Origin: DSVZ01 sp037439785
GTDB lineage: Bacteria; Verrucomicrobiota; Verrucomicrobiia; Limisphaerales; J093
Assembly: GCA_037439785.1 (NCBI GenBank)
Contig: JBBIVJ010000007.1
Span: 65,080-129,079, forward strand
Direction: 5' to 3'
DNA length: 64,000 bases
Positions 17,214 through 24,164 of the stretch are shown here, one piece after another. The first letter of the stretch is position 1. Each line of letters begins with the position of its first letter. The notes under the pieces were generated by a model that was not told the origin of the DNA, searched no databases, and saw only the letters and a program-made list of their open reading frames with translations. Both the position numbers and the translations under genes were made by a program.

Positions 17214-18347
17214 TCACCGGCGTTCCGCGCCGGGGGCTGAACTGCCCAGCACCTCCGCCAGCGCGCTCAGGCAGCGCTCGTTCTCGGCCGACGTGCCCAC
17301 CGAAATGCGCACCCACTCCGGCAGGCCGTAGCCGGCCATCGGCCGCACGATCACCCCACGCCGCTGCAGCTCCGCAAACACCCGCGCCCCGTCACCCACC
17401 CGCACCAGCAGGAAATTCGCCGCCGAGGGCACGAACTCCAGCCCCAGGGCACCGCAACCGGCTTCGAGCTGGCGCAGGCCGGCCGCGTTGAGGGCCCGCG
17501 TCCGCGCCAGGTGCGCCGCGTCGTCCAACGCCGCCCGGGCCGCCACCTGGGCCAGGCCGTTCACGTTGAACGGCTCACGCACCTTCTCCAGCGCCGCAAT
17601 GAAGTCCGGATGCCCGATCCCGTAACCCACCCGCAGGCCGGCCAGGCCGTGGATTTTCGAGAAAGTGCGGCTGAGAAACAGATTGGACCGCGCGCCGGAG
17701 CGGACCAAGGGCAACAGATCCGGCGGGGCGTCGAGGTACTCGAGGTACGCCTCGTCCAGCACCAACAGGACCTCCGGCGGCAGGCCCTCCACCAACTCCT
17801 GCACCGCTTCCGCCGGGGCCAGGGTGCCGGTGGGGTTGTTGGGGTTGGCCACAAAAACCACGCGCGTGCGGGCCGTCACGGCGCGGCGCATCGCCGCCAC
17901 ATCATGCGCCAGCCCCCGCGCCGGCACCTCGACCAGTGTGCCCCCAAAAAGCCGTGTCACGATCGGATACACCGCAAAGCAGTACTGTGACACCACCACC
18001 TCCACGCCGGGCTCGATCAGCGCGTGGCCCACCAGTTCCAGCACCTCGTTCGAGCCGTTGCCCAAAATCAGGTGGGCCGGCGTCAGGCCCAGTTTTTCGG
18101 CCAGTGCCCGTTTGAGGTAATACGCGTTGCCATCCGGGTAAAGGTGCTGCTGGCTCAGGGCGGCCTGCATCGCTGCCAGCGCCAGCGGCGAAGGTCCCAA
18201 CGGGTTTTCGTTCGAGGCCAGCTTGATGATGTCCGCCGCGGGCAGACCCAGCTCGCGGGCGACCTCCTCGATGGGGCGGCCCGGCTGATACACCGGCAGG
18301 TGCGTCAGGCGGGGATTCATCGGCACGGCAAAAGGACTCGGCAACAT
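17214..18347 (-). CDS. hisC: Histidinol-phosphate aminotransferase
   Basis: HisC transaminates histidinol phosphate in histidine synthesis and uses PLP. The 377-residue product has the fold-type I markers: LPVYQPGRPIEEV at the N-terminus, KLASNENPLGPSP, NPNNPTGT, LDEAYLEY, and the PLP lysine at about residue 231 in RTFSKIHGLAGLRVGYG. The C-terminus has VRPMAGYGLPEWVRISVGT. Starts at 18347 and 18320 are both plausible. I give the longer one because a weak TTGCCG-N18-TGAGTC promoter ends 7 bases before it. It is convergent with nadB and far from other his genes. Confidence 0.93.
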   Translation of the reverse strand: MLPSPFAVPMNPRLTHLPVYQPGRPIEEVARELGLPAADIIKLASNENPLGPSPLALAAMQAALSQQHLYPDGNAYYLKRALAEKLGLTPAHLILGNGSNEVLELVGHALIEPGVEVVVSQYCFAVYPIVTRLFGGTLVEVPARGLAHDVAAMRRAVTARTRVVFVANPNNPTGTLAPAEAVQELVEGLPPEVLLVLDEAYLEYLDAPPDLLPLVRSGARSNLFLSRTFSKIHGLAGLRVGYGIGHPDFIAALEKVREPFNVNGLAQVAARAALDDAAHLARTRALNAAGLRQLEAGCGALGLEFVPSAANFLLVRVGDGARVFAELQRRGVIVRPMAGYGLPEWVRISVGTSAENERCLSALAEVLGSSAPGAERR

Positions 18348-18888
18348 GGCCGCCGACTCAGCCACAAGCCGCGCCGGACGGCAATCGGAAGCTGCCGCCG
18401 GCCCGGCTGCACGGGTTGCAGGCGGGGACGCCTGCACCACAACAGCAGGCCGGAGGCCTGCACCACCACGCCGGCGGCTCCCCGCCCGCGGCACGGCAGA
18501 CCGCCAGTCAGCGCGGCGGGAAAGCGGCGCCCGCTCATGGAAGGGCGGTTTTTCTGCTTGTCGGCAGCGGCGGGGCACGGCATTTTGTCGCCAGAGTTTT
18601 CCCGGGCACGCAAGTGCCCCGCTCTTTGAGTCACAGGACGCCGATTTGCCCTGCCATTGCGCGTGGCTGGAAACTATGTCCTTGAACCGTAAGCTCGAAA
18701 TAACGGAGCCCGGACGCCGGTGGGTCTGCCGACAGGCCTTCACTGGAAGTCGAAAGCCACCGATGGGGTTCCACCTGTTTCTGATCAGTTCAAAGGAACT
18801 GTGACCCACGGCATTGTGGTGGGGCAACCTTGTGCGCGGCCGCTGGAAGGACCTTCCGGCGGCCGCTTGTCTTTACCCCGCTTTTGGG
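18348..18888. other. Divergent intergenic region between hisC and rarA
   Basis: No credible gene is visible. It contains two neighbouring perfect hairpins (18417-18461) and a third, GGGCAC-GCAA-GTGCCC at 18604-18619, whose loop is a GNRA tetraloop. Both flanking genes are transcribed away from it, so promoters for both lie here. Confidence 0.5.
18417..18461. repeat. Pair of REP-like hairpins
   Basis: Hairpin 1 (18417-18436) has an 8-bp stem TGCAGGCG/CGCCTGCA around GGGA. Hairpin 2 (18445-18461) has a 7-bp stem GCAGGCC/GGCCTGC around GGA. Both are followed by CACCAC-type sequence, so the two units share an overall layout (GCAGGC stem, purine loop, GCCTGCACCAC). Confidence 0.55.
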
Positions 18889-18917
18889 TTGGGGCCGCCC
18901 GCTCGACCGGCTAGATT
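18889..18917 (+). promoter_or_regulatory. Candidate promoter of the rarA operon
   Basis: TTGGGG (18889-18894), 17 bases, TAGATT (18912-18917), ending 6 bases before the GTG at 18924. A transcript starting at the usual distance would begin at the start codon. Confidence 0.45.
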
Positions 18918-18923
18918 GGAGCC

Positions 18924-20324
18924 GTGGCTGTGGATGATCTCTTCGCCTCCGCCCCGGCCGCGGCGCCGGAGCCTCCCGCCGCCCCGGCGGTCGAGGATGT
19001 CCCTTCCACGGCGCCGCTGGCGGCGCGGATGCGCCCGCGCACGCTCGAGGAGTTCGTGGGGCAGACCCATCTGCTGGCCCCCGGTCAGTTGCTGCGGCGC
19101 GCCATCGAGGCCGACCGGATTCAGTCCCTGATCCTGTACGGCCCGCCGGGGGTGGGCAAAACCTCGCTGGCCCGCCTGATTGCGCTGCGGACCCGCTCCC
19201 GCTTCGTCCGCCTCAGCGGGGTCGAGTCCAACGTGGCCGAGCTGCGCCGGGAGCTGACGACGGCCGCCCACCGCCTCGCCCACACCGGCCAGCCCACGTT
19301 GTTGTTTCTGGACGAAATCCACCGCTTCAACCGGGCCCAGCAGGATGTGCTGCTGCCGGATGTGGAAAGCGGGGGGGTCCGGCTCATCGGCGCCACCACC
19401 CACAACCCGTTTTTCTTCGTCAACGCCCCCCTGGTTTCCCGTTCGCTGGTCTTCGAGCTGCAACCGCTGAGTGAAGCCGAACTGGAAGCCCTGCTCCGCC
19501 GCGCCCTGGCCGACGCGGAACGCGGCCTGGGGCACCTGCCCGTGGACGCGGCCCCCGAGGCCTTGCGGCACCTGGCCCGCGTGGCCGATGGCGACGCCCG
19601 CAAGGCGCTCAACGCCCTCGAAATCGCCGTGCTCACCACGCCCCGCGCCACCGACGGCCGCCTCCCCCTCACCCTCGCGGCGGCCGAGCAAAGCATCCAG
19701 AAAAAGGCCGTGGTCTATGACGCCGACGGCGATGCCCACTACGACACCATCTCCGCCTTCATCAAGTCCATCCGGGGCAGCGATGCGGACGCGGCCCTCT
19801 ACTGGCTGGCCAAGCTGATCCACGCCGGCGAAGACCCGCGCTTCATCGCCCGCCGCCTGGTGATCAGCGCCGCCGAAGACATCGGCCTGGCCGACCCCCT
19901 GGCCCTGGTGCTGGCGCAGGCCGCCGTGCACGCTTCGGAATTCATCGGCTGGCCCGAGGCCCGCATCCCGCTGGCCGAGGCCACCCTCTACCTGGCCACC
20001 GCGCCCAAGAGCAACAGCAGCATCCTGGCCATTGACGCCGCCCTGGCCGACGTGCGCAGCGGGCGCACCCTGCCGGTGCCGCCCGCGCTGCGGGACGCCC
20101 ATTACGCCGGCGCCCGCCGGCTCGGTCACGGCGCCGGTTACCAGTACGCCCACGACCACCCCGACCACTTCGTGGCCCAGGATTACCTGGGCGCCCCGCG
20201 TCGCTACTACGAGCCCACCGACCAGGGGCGCGAGCGCCAGATCAAGGAGCGGGTCGAACACTGGCGCCGCCAGTTCGATGCCCTCCGCGCGGCCGCGCCC
20301 CCGCCCCCCGCCGCCGGTGCATGA
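18924..20324 (+). CDS. rarA: Replication-associated recombination ATPase RarA/MgsA
   Basis: A 466-residue AAA+ ATPase of the clamp-loader type that acts at stalled replication forks. After a short acidic/Pro-rich N-terminus comes LAARMRPRTLEEFVGQTHLL, Walker A GPPGVGKTS, Walker B LFLDEIHRFN, sensor 1 GATTHNPFF and the lid. The RarA-specific C-terminal part includes KSIRGSDADAALYWLAKLIHAGEDPRFIARRL and YQYAHDHP. The GTG at 18924 gives the family start. The stop overlaps the next start (ATGA). It is the first gene of a three-gene run with the folate enzyme and RNase Y. Confidence 0.95.
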   Translation: MAVDDLFASAPAAAPEPPAAPAVEDVPSTAPLAARMRPRTLEEFVGQTHLLAPGQLLRRAIEADRIQSLILYGPPGVGKTSLARLIALRTRSRFVRLSGVESNVAELRRELTTAAHRLAHTGQPTLLFLDEIHRFNRAQQDVLLPDVESGGVRLIGATTHNPFFFVNAPLVSRSLVFELQPLSEAELEALLRRALADAERGLGHLPVDAAPEALRHLARVADGDARKALNALEIAVLTTPRATDGRLPLTLAAAEQSIQKKAVVYDADGDAHYDTISAFIKSIRGSDADAALYWLAKLIHAGEDPRFIARRLVISAAEDIGLADPLALVLAQAAVHASEFIGWPEARIPLAEATLYLATAPKSNSSILAIDAALADVRSGRTLPVPPALRDAHYAGARRLGHGAGYQYAHDHPDHFVAQDYLGAPRRYYEPTDQGRERQIKERVEHWRRQFDALRAAAPPPPAAGA

Positions 20325-20911
20325 GCCTGCCACTGGTTCAAGCCAAGGCCGCCCTCCGCCGGGAAATCCGCGCCTGGCTGTGCGCCCGTTCCGCCGTCGA
20401 ACGCGCCCGGGCCTCCCGGGCCGCCGGCGTGGTGCTGAGCGCCCGGCCCGAATGGCAGGCCGCACGCGCGGTGTTGGGATATGTGGCCCTGCCGGACGAG
20501 CTGGACCTCTGGCCGGTGCTGACCGCGTGGGTTGCCCGCGGCGGCCGGCTGGCGCTGCCCCGGCCGGACCCCGTCACGGGCCTTTACCAGGCGGCGTGGG
20601 TGCCCGATCCCGCGCACGATCTGCGCCCCGGCCGGTACGGCATTCCCGAGCCCACGGCTGCCTGTCCTGTGGCGCCGTTGAACCAACTGGACTTGCTGCT
20701 GGTGCCTGGCCTATGTTTTGCGCCGAACGGCCGCCGGCTCGGCCGGGGGCAGGGGCACTACGACCGGCTCCTGGCGACCGAGCATGGACCGGCCTGGGGC
20801 GTGGCATGGGATGAACAAATCCGGGACGACCTGCCCACCGGGCCGGAGGATCAACGGGTGGATGCCGTGGTGACGCCGACGCGCTGGCTCGCGGTGGCAC
20901 AGTGCAGATGA
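20321..20911 (+). CDS. 5-formyltetrahydrofolate cyclo-ligase
   Basis: This enzyme uses ATP to convert 5-formyl-THF to 5,10-methenyl-THF, recycling an inhibitory folate. The 196-residue length is normal. N-terminal basic residues (K-A-A-L-R-R-E-I-R), the YGIPEP segment and the C-terminal signature LLVPGLCFAPNGRRLGRGQGHYDRLL (nucleotide-binding G-R-G-x-G-x-Y-D) are diagnostic. It overlaps rarA by 4 bases and is separated from rny by one base. This gene is commonly linked to rny or zapA in other bacteria. Confidence 0.93.
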   Translation: MSLPLVQAKAALRREIRAWLCARSAVERARASRAAGVVLSARPEWQAARAVLGYVALPDELDLWPVLTAWVARGGRLALPRPDPVTGLYQAAWVPDPAHDLRPGRYGIPEPTAACPVAPLNQLDLLLVPGLCFAPNGRRLGRGQGHYDRLLATEHGPAWGVAWDEQIRDDLPTGPEDQRVDAVVTPTRWLAVAQCR

Positions 20912-20912
20912 C

Positions 20913-22481
20913 ATGACCTGGCTGGCGAGTGTGGACGGGCTGTGGACGGTCCTGGCCGTGGCCCTCGGGTTCCTGGGGGGGGCGCTGGCTTGGTGCGCCT
21001 GGGAGGGCTACCACGGCCGGGCGGCCCACCGGCGCCGCACCGAGCTGCTGGAGCGTGCGCGCTCCGAGGCCGAGGCCATCTGCCGCGAGGCCCGGCTTGC
21101 CGCCGAGGAGCAATGCCTGGAGCGCCGCCGCCGGTGCGAGGAGGAACTCCAGTCCCGCCGGGCCGAGGTCGAGAAAACCGAGCGGAGCCTGGCCCAGCGC
21201 GAAGCGACCCTTCAGGTGCAAACCCGGTCCCTCGCCGAGCGCGAACACGCCGTGTCCGAGGCCCAGGCCCACCTCCGCGAGCAAGCCGCCCGCCTGCAAG
21301 CCCTCGAGGCCGAAGCGGCCGCCGTCCTGCGGCAGCGGCGCGAGACCCTGGCCGCCGCCGCGCACCTTTCCGAGTCGGAGGCCCGCGCCGTCCTGCTCCG
21401 CGAGCTGGAACAGGAGACCCGCCGCGACGCCGCCGACCTCACCCGCCACCTGTTCGAGTCCGCCCGCGCGCGCGCGGAGGAGCAGGCCCGCCGCATCATC
21501 GCCCTGGCCATCCAGCGCTACGCCGGCGAGCACGCCGCCGAGACCACCACCGCCACCGTTTCCCTCAACGGCCACGACATCAAGGGCCGCATCATCGGGC
21601 GCGAGGGCCGAAACATCCGCACCTTCGAGGCGGTCACGGGCGTGACCGTGCTCATTGACGACACCCCCGGCACGGTGTTGCTCTCCGGGTTTGATCCCGT
21701 GCGCCGCGAGGTCGCCCGCCAGGCCATGGAACGGCTCATCGCCGACGGCCGCATTCATCCCGGCCGCATCGAGGAGGTCGTCAAGAAGGTCAGCGAGGAG
21801 ATGGAGGAAACCCTGATGCGGGTTGGCGAGGAGGCCGTTTTCAAGGCCGGACTGCCGCCGATGCACCCGGAGATTGTGAAGCTGCTGGGCCGGCTGCGCT
21901 TCCGCCACAGCTTCTCCCAAAACCTGCTGGACCACTCGCTGGAGGTGGCCCACCTGGCCGGCATGATGGCCGCCGAACTGGGCGCCGACGCCGCCCTGGC
22001 CCGCCGGGCCGGCCTGCTGCACGACATCGGCAAGGCGCTGCATCACGAGATCGAGGGCTCCCACGCCGCGGTGGGTGCCGAGTTCATCCAGCGTTACGGT
22101 GAATGCCCGGAGGTGGTCCGCGCGGTGGCCTCCCACCATGACGAACAACCCCACGAGGGCATCTACGGCTTGCTGGTCAGCGCCGCCGATGCCATCAGTG
22201 CCTCCCGGCCGGGGGCGCGCTCGGAGTCCATGACCACCTACCTGCAACGGCTGGAAGACCTCGAACGCATCGGTGCCAGCTTCCCCGGCGTCGAAAAATG
22301 CTACGCCGTCCAGGCCGGCCGCGAGGTGCGGGTCATCGTCAAACCGGACGCGGTGGACGACCTGGAGGCGCATCACCTGGCCCGCAGCATCGCCCGCAAG
22401 ATCGAGTCCGACCTGCTCTACCCCGGCCAAATCCGCGTCACCGTGGTGCGGGAGACGCGGTGCGTCGAGTTCGCCAAGTAG
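20913..22481 (+). CDS. rny: Ribonuclease Y
   Basis: RNase Y is a membrane-anchored endoribonuclease that starts mRNA decay. The 522-residue product has an N-terminal membrane helix (about 11-30), a long charged coiled coil (about 40-200, rich in E/R/A), a KH domain with GRIIGREGRNIRTFE, and an HD domain with HSLEVAHLAG and the HD pair in RAGLLHDIGKALHH. The C-terminus VIVKPDAVDD and IRVTVVRETRCVEFAK is family-typical. It is the last gene of the rarA run. Confidence 0.96.
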   Translation: MTWLASVDGLWTVLAVALGFLGGALAWCAWEGYHGRAAHRRRTELLERARSEAEAICREARLAAEEQCLERRRRCEEELQSRRAEVEKTERSLAQREATLQVQTRSLAEREHAVSEAQAHLREQAARLQALEAEAAAVLRQRRETLAAAAHLSESEARAVLLRELEQETRRDAADLTRHLFESARARAEEQARRIIALAIQRYAGEHAAETTTATVSLNGHDIKGRIIGREGRNIRTFEAVTGVTVLIDDTPGTVLLSGFDPVRREVARQAMERLIADGRIHPGRIEEVVKKVSEEMEETLMRVGEEAVFKAGLPPMHPEIVKLLGRLRFRHSFSQNLLDHSLEVAHLAGMMAAELGADAALARRAGLLHDIGKALHHEIEGSHAAVGAEFIQRYGECPEVVRAVASHHDEQPHEGIYGLLVSAADAISASRPGARSESMTTYLQRLEDLERIGASFPGVEKCYAVQAGREVRVIVKPDAVDDLEAHHLARSIARKIESDLLYPGQIRVTVVRETRCVEFAK

Positions 22482-22493
22482 GGCGCCCGGCGC

Positions 22494-23363
22494 TCAGGGC
22501 GCGGGCGGGGGCGGAGCCGCGGTGGCGGGGGGCTTGCGGAACACCACCACGTGCTGCCAGGGCAGGTCCGAGACCGTCCGCACCCACTCCAGCGGATGCA
22601 GGGCCAGCTCGCGGCGGATTTGGGCCACGGACATTTTGTGCAGCGGTTTGATGGGCACGGCGGGGTCCTCGGCGCGATATTCCACCACTGCGAGCCGGCC
22701 GCCCGGTTTCAGGGCGCGGCAGAGGGCGGTCAGCACCTCGTGCGGCCAGGCCAGCTCGTGGTACACGTCCACCATCAGTACCAGGTCGAGGCTTTCGGGC
22801 GGCAGGCGGGGGTCCTGTTCCGTGCCCAACACCGGCACCACCTGGGTCAGGCCGCGCGCAGCGAGGTCCGCGCGCAGCCGCTCGAGCAGTTCCGGCTGGA
22901 TTTCCACCGCGTACACGCGGCCCGCCGGTCCGACCGCCTCCGCCAGGCGCCGGGTGTAGTAGCCGGTGCCGGCCCCCAGGTCGGCCACCACCTCCCCCGG
23001 CTGAACGGCCAGCGCCGCCATGACCTTTTCCGGCGCCTCTTCCGCCGCCCGCTCCGGCCGCTCGAGCCAGTCGGCCCCCAGATGGCTCATGACCCGGGCA
23101 ATTTCCCGGCCCTGGTAAAACTTCCCGATGCCGTCCGGGCTGGCCGGCTCGCGGAATTCGTAGCGGAATGCGGCCGCCGTGTCGGCGGCGCGCCCCACCG
23201 CCCCAGCGCAGACGACCCCCCCGAGCGTCAGGCCCAACGTGACGAGCGCAGGCAGCCAGGTCCGCAGCCAACCCCTCGGCGGCCGCCCGCCATGGCCTGG
23301 AGAACCTCCCCGCTGCGGCGCGGCCCGGTCGGTGGTGGGGAAAACGGTGTGGCCGGAGTTCAC
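22494..23363 (-). CDS. Predicted exported class I SAM-dependent methyltransferase
   Basis: A protein of about 289 residues. A hydrophobic segment (LRTWLPALVTLGLTLGGVVCAG) is followed by an AdoMet fold: VVADLGAGTGYYTRRLA (motif I), VYAVEIQPELLERL, LDLVLMVDVYHEL and LKPGGRLAVVEY. The sequence before the fold (F-Y-Q-G-R-E-I-A-R-V-M-S-H-L-G-A-D-W-L) matches a known subgroup of methyltransferases annotated with signal peptides. The GTG at 23363 overlaps the upstream gene's TGA (GTGA), which supports this start. An exported AdoMet enzyme is odd because AdoMet is cytoplasmic, so the segment may be an anchor with the domain inside. The substrate is unknown. Confidence 0.8.
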   Translation of the reverse strand: MNSGHTVFPTTDRAAPQRGGSPGHGGRPPRGWLRTWLPALVTLGLTLGGVVCAGAVGRAADTAAAFRYEFREPASPDGIGKFYQGREIARVMSHLGADWLERPERAAEEAPEKVMAALAVQPGEVVADLGAGTGYYTRRLAEAVGPAGRVYAVEIQPELLERLRADLAARGLTQVVPVLGTEQDPRLPPESLDLVLMVDVYHELAWPHEVLTALCRALKPGGRLAVVEYRAEDPAVPIKPLHKMSVAQIRRELALHPLEWVRTVSDLPWQHVVVFRKPPATAAPPPPAP

Positions 23364-23875
23364 ACCGGGTGGGTGGTCCGAATGCGGTACCACAGCGGTT
23401 GAAGGTCCGCGTCCGCCAGGGCGAGGCGGAGGAAGGTTTTGGCGCAGGGCGCCGCGGCCAGGGCCCGCTCGAACAGCCCCCACGCATCATCCAGCCGGCC
23501 CATCTGGGCGGCGTAGCAGGCCAGGTTGTAGGGCACGGTGGGGCTGTCCGGGAAACGGGAGAGGGCCGGTTGCAACGCCTCCCGGGCCTGCTCGACGCCG
23601 GCGCCCGGCAGGCGTCGCAGCGCGTAGGCCTGGTGCACCCAGCCAAACTCGCGTTCGGGCGCCAGCCGGATGATCTCCCCGGCCACGGCGGCGGCCCGGC
23701 CCCAGTCCGCCCGCTCCGCGTGGATGCCCCACTCCAGCTCGAGCACGCACGCGCAATGGCGGGCGCGCTCCCCCAACCGTCTCAACTCCTCCAGGGCGGA
23801 GTCGGCATCGCCCAGCATGAGCCAGCCCTGGGCGGCCTCGTAATGGTAGCGGTCGGGTATCGGCAGTTGGTGCAC
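23360..23875 (-). CDS. TPR-type protein of unknown function
   Basis: A helical-repeat protein of about 171 residues. It begins LPIPDRYHYEAAQGWLMLGD, followed by ALEELRRLGERARHC and further TPR-like helices (W-G-R-A-A-A-V-A-G-E-I-I-R-L-A-P; Y-N-L-A-C-Y-A-A-Q-M-G-R-L-D-D-A). It probably mediates protein contacts. The open frame begins at 23926. The GTG at 23875 removes a non-helical leader and is preferred. Its stop is coupled (GTGA) to the exported methyltransferase gene. Confidence 0.7.
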   Translation of the reverse strand: MHQLPIPDRYHYEAAQGWLMLGDADSALEELRRLGERARHCACVLELEWGIHAERADWGRAAAVAGEIIRLAPEREFGWVHQAYALRRLPGAGVEQAREALQPALSRFPDSPTVPYNLACYAAQMGRLDDAWGLFERALAAAPCAKTFLRLALADADLQPLWYRIRTTHPV

Positions 23876-24164
23876 GGGGCGAAGGTAGCGGGGGGAAGCT
23901 GTGCGGGCAAACGCACAGGCCGCCACTCCGGCCGCCGGAACAGGCAGGAAGGCCGGGGAATCGGGAATTCAGGAAGGTAGGAAAGCGCAAGTGGCCGGAT
24001 GCCCGCAGCCGCCCCGATGTCGCGACGCACCGCCTCGCCGCCGGCTCCGGGTGGAACGGGCAACCTGCCTTTTCCCGCCGGGACCGCGAGGACGCGGTCC
24101 CTCCCTATGGGGGGCGGCGACCCCCGCCGACCCTGCCTGTGTCGGCCTTCAAACTGGTGGTTCT
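23876..24164. other. Intergenic region with a perfect 9-bp hairpin
   Basis: No gene is seen. A hairpin GGGACCGCG-AGGA-CGCGGTCCC occupies 24080-24101. It has the same purine-loop style as the hairpins at 1680 and 18417. There is no T-run, so termination is not indicated. Confidence 0.45.
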
